From: Neofusicoccum parvum
Lineage: Eukaryota > Ascomycota > Dothideomycetes > Botryosphaeriales > Botryosphaeriaceae
Direction of reading: 5' to 3'
Assembly (NCBI GenBank): GCA_020912385.1
Contig: CP087220.1
Span: 1,054,001-1,118,000, forward strand
DNA: 64,000 nt
Numbering within the stretch: the stretch's first letter is position 1; each line of letters opens with the position of its first letter. A model generated the notes under the pieces. The model was given only the letters and a program-made list of their open reading frames with translations. It had not been told where the DNA came from and did no database searches. The translations under genes were made by a program, and so were the position numbers. Positions 55,077 through 64,000 of this stretch are shown here, one piece after another.

Positions 55077-56142
55077 GCTCAGGCGCGGTGTTTACGGGCG
55101 CGGCTCATAAGGGAAGAAGCTTGGCTCGGCTCTCGCGGTCGGTGTGCAGCGAATGTGAAATGACGTCGTGGCCGGGGGTGGGGTTTCGCGGATCGCAACT
55201 GAACGGGTGATGGAACAGGTGGTGGGAAGATGCAAGGCTTCATGGGGAGGGCATGCGACAGGGCTCAATCGAGTACGAGAGGTGGCCTGGGGCGCAGCAA
55301 GTTGGTGCTTCTGGAAAGCCGAGAGGCCTCGTCAACCCGCAGCTGGGCAGGCCAGACGAACGCCCTTGGCCGAGCCATCCTTGCTCTGCCGGTGCCGCTC
55401 GCCCACTCGCCCACTAACCCCCGCCGCCCTCCCCTCCGTCTGCGCATTGGACGCCCGTGACACCGCCTAAATTTAGCCATCTCTGCAGGAACGGCTCTTT
55501 GTTAGCATCCAGCAGTCGCCCCGACAGACCTATTGATGCCAGCCGCGTGGTTGTTTCAAGGCTGCGAGTTCATCTCCAGTCCCCAAGTCATGCAAAGCTT
55601 AGCATCCGAGAGCCGATTTCGCGCGCGCGGCACTGTTCGCATCGCGAGCCTCTGCTATGGAGACGGCCGCCTGCAATGTCTGCCCTGTGGAGAAAGAGCC
55701 TCCTGGGCGATCATTTTTAGGTCCATGACTGACTGCAGCACAGGAGAGCGGGCTCGGATCGACAAAAGGCAATTATCTCCAATAGAAAGGAGCGGATCAA
55801 CTACACGCCTATCGCTGACTACAAAGAAGAGGCAGGAGCTAGTTCCACGAATCCAACACTCAATAGCAAAGAATATAAACCGATTCGTGAGCGACGAAGA
55901 CGAATCAATTTTTGTCCGTCCACCGAACAACCCAAGTACAAAACAGACCCTCCAAGAACTCCCACTAGTTGTAAGATTCCGCCAAAGAGTTTCAAAAAAC
56001 GGATGAGTCGTCCCATGTCATTAGTTCTTTGATGCACACAAACTGAATCTCTGTCCCTGCGCCGTGCCAAATGCTGAATAAATGGGTATGTGACTGTGAC
56101 TGGAAAAGGAAAAGTCGCGGCTGGACGTGCTCGCCACGGTGC
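55077..56142. other. Intergenic region between flippase and samB genes
   Basis: About 1.1 kb. It contains the promoter of the minus-strand flippase gene and the 3' end of samB. No coding region supported. Confidence 0.55.
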
Positions 56143-57996
56143 TTATTGTTGTGCGGCGACGCACCAGTGCCGGTGGTATACCCAGGCACTCTTCTGGCAC
56201 TCCTTGCTGCAATACTTTGTGCGGCGGCAGCGGCGGCACTTGGCAAACTGCCGCGTGTACTCCTCCCACTTGCCGCACTGGTAGTACGCGCACTGCCTGA
56301 TGCCTCCACGGGAGTCGTCCTTGCGGCAAAGGTTCCGCATTACCACGCCCGCCCAGTATTGCATATCCTGGGAATGATGACGGACGGTGAACTTCTCCAC
56401 CAGAGGGAATATGTTAAAGTCGTCGGGTAGCAAATATTCCTCCTCACACTCTTCCTCTTCCTCCGTCATCGGCGTCGAGCTTTCCCCGTCGAGAATGTTG
56501 AGCTCCTTGCCGATCCTGAGCTTGGGCACCAGGTGCGATTTCTGGAAGTATGATCGAAGGTTGCAGTACTTGGAAACGTATGCGAGCAGCTGCAGTGACA
56601 TGAGAACATCCTCGTCTCTAGGCATCGCAGCAAGCACACCAGCAGTTGGATTACGGTCCTGAACAGAGCGTGGATACCAGTTGGCCTGTATGCCTGTGGG
56701 TGGGGTTGCGTTTGCTACGTTAATGGCGGGCTGCACAGGCGAGAAACCCAAGGGACCTGCCGCTTGCGTTGCTGCCGGGTTGAGAATGCTACCATCAATA
56801 GCAGACCGGTGGGTGATGTTGAAAGTCTCAGCATCGGTGGCTTCAGAAGCGGGAGCAGCCAGCCCAACTGGCGTTGCTCCAGCATCGAGCATCTCTTCGT
56901 TATCAACAATATCCTGCATGTTTATTTCGTTTTGGATCCCGACAATGGGCTCGCCTGCGGATCCCGCCGTGGCAGAGTCATCTGCAACAATGTCTTCGAC
57001 CTGTCCGTCGTTGTCCGAATCACCAGAGGTGGAGACCTGGTGGCGGATAGACGGCCTCCTGCGAGTCCTAACGGCCGCGGCCTGCGACCTAGATGACTCA
57101 GGCTGAGCAACGGCGTTGGGAGTAGTGGGGGATTCGGGCTGTGAAGTCATCTCGCGCTGCAGGGATGGGAGCATGGAAGGAAGGCGGTCAGCATCTCTAA
57201 CGGGACGGAGGCCAAAAGAATCCTGGGTATCAAGGGTGGAGACACCGCTGTGGAGCGGCTGAGTTGCGTGCTGGCGGCCCGAGCCACTCCTGGGTGCAAG
57301 GTTGTGGGTCCGGTTCTCACTACGGTGGTGGTGGTGATGGTGGTGCGACCGGGAGAAGGTGGTGCGCTCCGGGGGAGAGCTCATGGAGAAAGCAGGCTGC
57401 GGTGTGGCATCCGCGGGCTGAATCTCCATCTGCGGCTGAGGGAAAGGAAGAGGCTGGGGAATCTCGATGGGGGGAGGGGCATGACGCCGGGAGCGCTCCG
57501 ACCGGTGGCCAAGGCCGGGGCCAAGAGGGTCTCCAGCTCTGCCGTAGTGCCTTCCGGAGATACCAAAGCGAGGATTGCTGCGTTTGTATTCCGCCTCGGC
57601 CTTCTCCCGGCACTTGTCGATGACACGGATGTAGTTGTCCAACACGGTAGCAATCACCGGAACCATGTCTGCCTCCACCACCCTCGTTCGCACGGTCTCC
57701 GAGCCTCGGACGCCGATGTTGACGACACACTGGAAAGCGAGGTTCCACTTCCAGATGTCCATCATGTCCCTGCTCCTCCCCTCCTTCAAGATGCACACCA
57801 ACCGCTCAACGCCGCCATCGACGGTGAGAATGTCGCGGATGCGGGCCGACGACGTCGTAAGGTAGGCGAGGTGGTTGAGCGAGTTGATGAGGGGAAGAGT
57901 AGAGGTGCAGTCGAGCGCCCGGCGGTCATAGAGGGCGGTGGTGATGCCGACCGAGGCCTTGTTCGAGTTTGGGATGCTGAAGTTAACCTCGCGCAT
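56143..57996 (-). CDS. samB: SamB-type MYND zinc-finger protein (Mub1 homologue)
   Basis: A single exon of 617 aa. The N-terminus MREVNFSIPNSNKASVGITT and the following DRRALDCTSTLPLINSLNHL are the conserved start of SamB proteins; an armadillo-like region continues to about residue 140. A long low-complexity linker with a His run follows. The C-terminus is a MYND finger (about 565-612) with CGKWEEYTRQFAKCRRCRRT and KYCSKECQ, ending HRHWCVAAQQ. In Aspergillus the protein is needed for conidiophore development and polarity. The yeast relative Mub1 works with the ligase Ubr2 in degrading Rpn4. The length and both conserved ends agree with the family. Confidence 0.92.
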   Translation of the reverse strand: MREVNFSIPNSNKASVGITTALYDRRALDCTSTLPLINSLNHLAYLTTSSARIRDILTVDGGVERLVCILKEGRSRDMMDIWKWNLAFQCVVNIGVRGSETVRTRVVEADMVPVIATVLDNYIRVIDKCREKAEAEYKRSNPRFGISGRHYGRAGDPLGPGLGHRSERSRRHAPPPIEIPQPLPFPQPQMEIQPADATPQPAFSMSSPPERTTFSRSHHHHHHHRSENRTHNLAPRSGSGRQHATQPLHSGVSTLDTQDSFGLRPVRDADRLPSMLPSLQREMTSQPESPTTPNAVAQPESSRSQAAAVRTRRRPSIRHQVSTSGDSDNDGQVEDIVADDSATAGSAGEPIVGIQNEINMQDIVDNEEMLDAGATPVGLAAPASEATDAETFNITHRSAIDGSILNPAATQAAGPLGFSPVQPAINVANATPPTGIQANWYPRSVQDRNPTAGVLAAMPRDEDVLMSLQLLAYVSKYCNLRSYFQKSHLVPKLRIGKELNILDGESSTPMTEEEEECEEEYLLPDDFNIFPLVEKFTVRHHSQDMQYWAGVVMRNLCRKDDSRGGIRQCAYYQCGKWEEYTRQFAKCRRCRRTKYCSKECQKSAWVYHRHWCVAAQQ

Positions 57997-59336
57997 GATT
58001 GCGGTGTCGAGGAAATGCTGGGGTCGTTTTCCCTAATAGAGCCTAGGTGATGGGGTGTCCAAGGTGGTCCGGAATGAAGAAAGAGCTGGTGGGTGCTACG
58101 GTTAGCAGGCCGTTGTCGGTCGCAGTAGCAGAGAGCAAGTATACACACCCAGAAACGCCAGCAATGCAAGAGAAGAAACGCCCGTTCCTGAAAGCAAACA
58201 CGGTGTCGAGCGTGCGCCAATCGGCGGACTTATAGTAGTGGGGAGTCGAGTCAAAGGCGCCACCGAGATGGGCTTGCGGTGGAGCGTGCGATTAGAGCAG
58301 GGAAGGGCAAGGCGACATCCGGACCGGTCGGGTGGCGGGCGAGGTCACTCCGGGCGCGTCAGCAAGGCCGCTCGACGGCTTCGATGGCCTGGGGCTGCTC
58401 GTGATGATGTTTGCTCTCCTGAGGGGGCCACGTCGGGAAGGCGCACGAGCCGTGGCGATGGCGCGCTGCCGATGTCCTCGAGCGGGCGGCGGGTCGTTGG
58501 CGGTGGCAGACGCGGCTGGGGGGCGATTCGGGACGGCGGGGAGGCGTAGAAGATGCAGCGGCGCGTGGGCGGAGGGTGGGCGGGTGCGGTCGAGGTTGGG
58601 TGAGGAGTCTGGCGTGGGCAGATGGATGCGCTGGAAGTGAGGAGTCCTGCTTGCTTGGCGCCCGACTCGAGATTACCCTTTGGCCTTCATGCTCCAATTG
58701 CCGTCTCGGCCTTGTGGCTTGGCCCGCCGATGATTAATAGCTTACCGGCTCGCCTGCACGCGAATACTGCGTGTCTCAGAGGTAAAAGCCGGGCCAGGGC
58801 CAATCACAATTTCCGACCAGGCGTATTCTTCGCCGAAAGGGCCCCCCAGCAGCGCGCATCCATACCGCCGCCCGGCCTCGCTACCGCGTGCAGGGCTGGC
58901 CCGAGGGGCCTCTGCCGCGACGGGTCTGGAGGGCCCTCGAACTCGGCGCGCCTGTGCCCGCTCCACGTCGTGCCGAACCCGCGCGAAGCTTCAAGCCGGG
59001 CGCTGCACGCTCTAAACTCTGCGGATGGCCGCCACGCCCGCGTACATAGGCAGCCGCCGTCGCGGCGCTGCAGCGCTTCCCGCCCGCGCCCCATGAGGCG
59101 AGCTCCACTGCGCGACAGCCTCCGACACTTTGATACTCGACCAGCGCCTCGGCTAGCGCCCCCTTGGAATCCAATACGGGCACTTCATCTAAAGCTGACG
59201 GCCGACAAACCGCCTTTTGCAGCTGGCCCAAGGCTGCGCACCCCTTCTGCCCAGCTCATGACGCCATGAACGCCGTCGCGCAGCTTGGCTAGCATTTCCA
59301 GCAGCACTGCTTTTGTTTCACTCCTTGCAGCCCGCC
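57997..59336. other. Divergent promoter region of samB and CorA genes
   Basis: About 1.3 kb, GC-rich from 58.2 to 59.1 kb. Overlapping Arg/Ala-rich frames on both strands show no domain and are taken as non-coding. Confidence 0.5.
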
Positions 59337-61614
59337 ATGGCCGAGCCGGTTTCGCGCGACTTCTACTCCCCGCCCGCCGCGGGGGGCTCCCACTCCCTGA
59401 ACACCCTAAACACCAGCAGCCCCTATGATGTCGAGGCCCAGAAGTCGCCGCGCTCCCCTCGCACCAGCCGCAGCCGGCGCGAAAGCGCGGCGTCGCCCAC
59501 GGCCACGGGCGCGGAAGCTAGGTACTCGGTTGACAGCTCGACAGTCGCCCAGCGCCGTCCGATCCGCTCCAACACCGTGAAGCACTACCGCAGCTCCCCC
59601 ACGCCCCGGCCCGTTTGGGAGGCCGAGCCCGGTGCCGAACCGGGTATCGACACGGCCAAGACCGAAGCGGAGCACCGCCATGCGCACTTGCACGAGGAAT
59701 GCACAATCACGGTGGTGGACTTTTCGGACGAGTACATGGAGCAGCATACTCTGAACAACCAGACCCTGAAAGAATTCTTGGAACGGCCCCGCGAGGATTG
59801 GGCCGACTGCCGCTGGATTAGCGTCAATGGCCTGAGCTGGGATGTCATCAAAACCCTGGGCAACTACAAAAACCTCCACAGGCTGGCAGTTGAAGACTTG
59901 ATGAATACTCGTGGCAGAACCAAGGCCGACTGGTATTCTGACCATGCCTTCTGTAAGTGCAGTTCCATCTTATCGCCTGGTGGCCAGCCGCTTGCAAGCA
60001 TCTCGCATACTCCTTGCATGTAAACAGCCCACTATTCTGGCCTTACTGGCCATGGGGCCGCACAATATCCCAATGACCGTGAAGGATGCAGCGCGCATAC
60101 TCTCAGCCCTTGCATTCACCTATTGTATAAACTAACGGTGCCCTGCAGTCCTCTTAACCCTTCAGAAGCTCATCCAAACGGGAAGTTCGTCAGACAGCTC
60201 CTCAGACAGCGATTCTGACAACGAGAACCCGCTGCGCCAAGAGAAAGAGAATCGCAAGTGGTTCAAACGCCTAAGAAAGCAACGGAAGTCTTCTGAAGAC
60301 GGACACTCCCTGGAAAAGATGAACCCAAATGGCGGATACAGGCTCGAGCGGAAGGACTCATATGTCTCACCAACCGTCTTGGCGAAAGAACGGCCGACGC
60401 ATAAATTCCGGACCCTTCAACGTTACCGGGGCGGTCCCAACATCGAAAGGACCGAGTACATGGAGCGGCATTCCGCCCTCTCGGACAAGCACCTGGCAGT
60501 CAGCGTCGAACAGGTTTCGATCTTTCTCTGCAGCGACAACACCGTGATCTGCTTTTTTGAACACTCCGCCGAAGATGTTGAGAAGCCGATCATTACACGT
60601 CTGGAGACGCGGGACACAATCCTCCGGCGCAGCTGCGATGCAAGTATGATGGTGCAAGCTCTGATAGACACCATCATCGATCTGGCTATTCCTGTGACTG
60701 CTGCATACGAAGACACAATCAGTGATCTGGAACTTGACGTTCTGACGGAGCCGAGCATTGGGCACTCCAAGGCATTGTGTAAGATGATCATAAGGTTGAC
60801 AAGCGACGGATCTACTTATGCTGATCACGCGCAGATATTATGACGACGGAGCTTTCGGTATTGAGAAACAGAATTCAGCCCATCATGGGTTTGATCAACG
60901 CGCTGCGTGATCATAAACGCGAACCAATCGGTAAGCTTTCTAGGCCATCAGAAGCGAGACGGTAGAAGACTAATGGCTACACCATAGCTACGCCGAGTCA
61001 CCACGGAAAGCCTGCGCGTGAGAGTGCCTCAAGTGTTACTATTAGCCCTCTCGCGCACACATATCTTGGTGATGCCGAGGATCACTGTATCATCATCTGT
61101 CAAGCGATCGACGAAATGCGCAAAGCTGCTGGTAAGTGTGCCCACTTCACCTTGAGTACCTCGATTAACCTCTTGTAGATGACATGATTAATCTCATCTT
61201 CAACATCATGAGCACGTATCAAAATGAGAGCATGCGACAGCTGACAGCCGTCACGATTTTCTTCCTGCCCCTTACGTTCTTGACAGGATATTTCGGACAA
61301 AACTTCGAACAATTCTGGGCCATCCAACACAGCGATAGATTTTTTTGGTACATCGCCATACCAGTCATGGTTGTCACATCCATTGGAATGATGTGAGTGG
61401 CTCTTAGACCTATATGCCCATCGATGCACGATGCTAACTAAACCCGTTTAGGCGCGAGATGATTTTCCGCTGGTTTGTGAAGACATTCCAGAGACGCCAG
61501 ATTTCTCGCTCGCGCAAGAAGCGTGGAATCAAGAAGAACAAGCCACCTACATTCGGCGGCGGGATGTCAAAGGTCAAACGGCAGGACACGTTTTGGAGAG
61601 AGCCGACATTGTGA
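59337..61614 (+). CDS. CorA-family divalent metal ion transporter
   Basis: Exons 59337-59952, 60149-60778, 60835-60930, 60988-61131, 61179-61392 and 61452-61614 give 620 aa. A Ser/Arg-rich cytosolic tail is followed by the CorA funnel domain ([53 protein letters not shown]). Two C-terminal helices follow: [18 protein letters not shown] and [16 protein letters not shown]. The loop entry reads G535-Q-N rather than the classic GMN. The protein ends in a Lys/Arg-rich tail. It should carry Mg2+ or a related divalent ion across the plasma or vacuolar membrane. The first intron is long (196 bp). The start is the ATG at 59337; upstream frame has no ATG. Confidence 0.87.
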
Positions 61615-62370
61615 GATGGGATCGAATAGGTATGGGCCGGCCCCTTTTGCGATTCAGCATTATATCTTTAGATACCCTCATAAGCCATTTATTGCGTAAG
61701 CAAAGGAGCCTGGCGTATTTCTATAGGTACTCAAATTGGACAAAAATACATGGCTTGATTAATCCAATATTGGACCCCTTAGGGGCAGATTGCAGGGGAG
61801 ATTATGGTTGCGCACAAACATTAGCTCCCCGAAATAAATGGGATCAAGCTTAGTCGATTCCTGATGCTCATAATAGACGCTGAGACTGCGGGACGAACAC
61901 ACCATTGCGGTACCGCAGGGCTCTTATCGATAAGAGCATCAAGCTTCTCTTGGGTCAGTCACGCCCAGGCAAGCATAAACTATGCTGAACCTTGGGAGGT
62001 TCAGATTCCAAATCACAGTCTCAATTGGCGGGAGCAGGCCTCTCTCCAGTAGTGGCTTCTAGAGTGGCCTGACTCTTAACACAGGATAGACAGCCGCCGT
62101 ATATGCAGCAAAAGCGCGCTGACGACATGCCACGATGACGTCAGGGTTCCTTCATGCGCGCATACGCGGCCGACAGCTGCTATACCCACAGAGCTTCGCT
62201 GTTACAGAAGCTGTCAAAAGGCTATCAGCTATCTCACCGGCTCCACGCGGAGAGAGCTCAGTTTCTAGCCCTTCACACCAAACAGCGAGACAACGTCGGC
62301 CTAAAACAACCCGGCACTTTTTTGAACCTTATCGCGCCTGATCGTGGCAAACTGCCATTCTAGAAGCGAA
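61615..62370. other. Intergenic region
   Basis: About 750 bases, AT-rich near 61.65-61.85 kb. No gene supported. Confidence 0.5.
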
Positions 62371-63309
62371 ATGGACTCCGTGCCCACCACCAACAATGCC
62401 GCTGGAGAGCCCCTCTCCACGAAGAGCCAGGTGCTGGAGACGGGAGCGGCGCTGACGCAAGTAAACGCCCCTGACTCGCTGCCCTTCTCACGTGTGCGGC
62501 GTTCGCTACGAGTACCGGAAGGCTAATCGATGCGGTGTTTCTCTTGCTGTTTCAGGACTTCCGGCCGGTCAAGAACATCTGCGCGCATTTGAACGCATTC
62601 CACGTCTACGCGAATGATACCAGCCGCTTCGTCGAGACGAACCACTACTGCAGTCATATCACTGAAGGTGAGATGGTTTCAGTTGCTCCTCGTGGCCCAA
62701 CCCAACATGCCACAGCCCCCTAGAATAGGATTCAGCTGACAGACAATCGAATGACGCGTTAGATGTCCGTCAGTGCATCCTTTACGACAGCCCCGAGCCC
62801 AACGCACGTCTCATCGGCATCGAGTACATGATCACGCCGAGGCTATACGCAACACTGTCACAAGAAGAGCGGCGCTACTGGCACTCGCACGTCTTCGAAG
62901 TCAAGTCGGGCATGCTGATCATGCCGCAGCCGTCGCTCGCGGTGCCCGACGCGGCGTGGGAGAAGGCGGAGTCGAGCGAGATGGAGGACGTGATCGAGCT
63001 GTACGGCAAGGTGTTCCACCTGTGGCAGACGGACCGCGGCGACAAGATCCCGCTGGGCGAGCCGCAGCTGATGACCAGCTTCACGGCGGATGGCCAGTTC
63101 GACTTCGACACGCACGTCGGCGCCCGCGACAGGAGGTTTGGCAGCGACTACAAGAGGAAGCAAGAGAGCAGGGGCTACATCAAAGAGCCCGAGCTGCACC
63201 CAGGTACGTGCTGCGTGAGATTACCGAGCGCAGAAGGCTCAACTGACGGAATCGCGCTGCAGACGCCGATTGGGCGTGGAAGAAGGGGGCTTCCGCGGGA
63301 TCTGCGTAG
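62371..63309 (+). CDS. Oil-body-associated protein-like (DUF1264)
   Basis: Exons 62371-62460, 62556-62667, 62763-63203 and 63263-63309 give 229 aa, the normal length. The DUF1264 blocks are clear: [63 protein letters not shown] and a C-terminal segment with GEPQLMTSF. Plant members (OBAP) sit on seed oil bodies; fungal members have no settled role. A lipid-droplet link is inference from the family. The final exon codes only 15 residues and is supported by clean GTACGT and GCAG borders. No signal peptide or membrane helix is seen. Confidence 0.87.
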
Positions 63310-64000
63310 AATGTGCATGCTGGTGTCACCGCCTATGCAATGCAGCAGCGGACGGTGAATGAGGCAGAGGCCTGGCCCGGCGGAGTGGATGCAGTTCAAG
63401 ACAGATTGGCATTCTTTCGAGGTAAAAATAAGGGTCCCGCGCCAAGGCGCAGGGTGTTGGCGGCTGAAGGAACTGTGGTCGACGGGAGGCTGTACTACGT
63501 GTGTTCGTTTATGTAGCTGGAAGGCCGCCAATCAGCGCGCGCATGGCCGAGTTTTGACGCATCCCTGACAGAGTTACCGGGCCCCTCGTCGCCGGTACCC
63601 GACTTGCGTGTTCCTGCAGCATTCCGGCAACGACCGTCGGGCGCTTCTCCTGAAGGTTCCCTGCATTTCTGCGCTGATGAGCGCAATTGCTGTGCGCGGG
63701 CGATCAAAATGACGGGGGCAAATTTCAGGTGGAGAGAGCATGCTCGAGCTCCATCTGCTCCGCCGGCTGACTTGCGCGCATCCATCGGCCGTCACCCGCA
63801 CTGCGCCGGGTCTGAGTCCAGAACACGGGAGCGCGGCTGACGACAGCGCCTGATTGCGCCCGCCGATAACGAACGGCGCGGGGCCTCGTCCTCCACGCCG
63901 AAAAAGCGGATACTGGACGCGCCAAGTGCGCACTCGATGTGGAGAACAGCAGCCCGGTGGGCAGTGTGCTTGGCCTACGTGATCGGCCGGGAGGATCGCT
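63310..64000. other. 3' end of window, no gene supported
   Basis: About 690 bases after the DUF1264 gene. Open frames on both strands overlap and show no domain. Coding sequence entering from beyond the window cannot be ruled out. Confidence 0.5.

Overview
This is nuclear DNA of a filamentous ascomycete (Pezizomycotina). The genes carry short introns (about 47-75 bp) with CTAAC-like branch sites. The window encodes Zn2Cys6 regulators, a samB-type MYND protein, DUF3328/UstYa-family proteins and fungal membrane-protein families, and the gene-containing parts look fairly GC-rich. A Dothideomycete is possible, but I cannot fix the class from sequence alone. No rRNA, tRNA, CRISPR or intact transposon was recognised. 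All exon structures below were built by eye from splice signals and reading phase; every multi-exon model closes in frame.

Layout. 1.8-15.1 kb holds four plus-strand genes: a Cdc25-type Ras exchange factor, a GH16 glycosidase with a likely GPI anchor, a small secreted Thr/Pro/Ala-rich protein, and a PAP2-family membrane phosphatase. 15.1-20.3 kb is gene-poor, with one four-TM orphan protein and a hairpin-rich repeat segment. 20.3-35.7 kb is an accessory gene cluster. 37-49 kb holds a small acidic-tailed protein, a rhodopsin-domain 7TM protein, a divergent pair of unrecognised genes and a second four-TM orphan. 49.9-63.3 kb returns to conserved genes: a Dnf3-like P4-ATPase flippase, samB, a CorA-type metal transporter and an oil-body-associated (DUF1264) protein.

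The 20.3-35.7 kb cluster is the main discovery. It looks like an undescribed fungal RiPP pathway of the ustiloxin/dikaritin type. The precursor gene (30260-31347) encodes a signal peptide and 25 identical PQKLKVD units separated by KR or RR kexin sites. Every spacer between a dibasic site and the constant QKLKVD is built only of Xaa-Ala or Xaa-Pro dipeptides. That is the pattern removed by Ste13-type dipeptidyl aminopeptidases, so the predicted released peptide is the hexapeptide QKLKVD. It contains no Tyr, Phe, Trp, Cys, Ser or Thr, so the usual Tyr-ether macrocyclisation of dikaritins cannot occur.

Around the precursor lie four UstYa-type membrane proteins. One is canonical. One has lost all four motif histidines. 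Two belong to a divergent group that keeps two HxxHC motifs. The cluster also has an AflR-type Zn2Cys6 regulator, an MFS transporter of the sucrose/GPH type sharing a promoter with the precursor, a GNAT acetyltransferase, a second Zn2Cys6 regulator and a phytanoyl-CoA-dioxygenase-like Fe(II)/2-oxoglutarate enzyme. Inferred working order: secretory entry and kexin/aminopeptidase cutting of the precursor, oxidative modification by the UstY proteins and perhaps the PhyH enzyme, possible N-acetylation, and MFS export, under AflR-like control.
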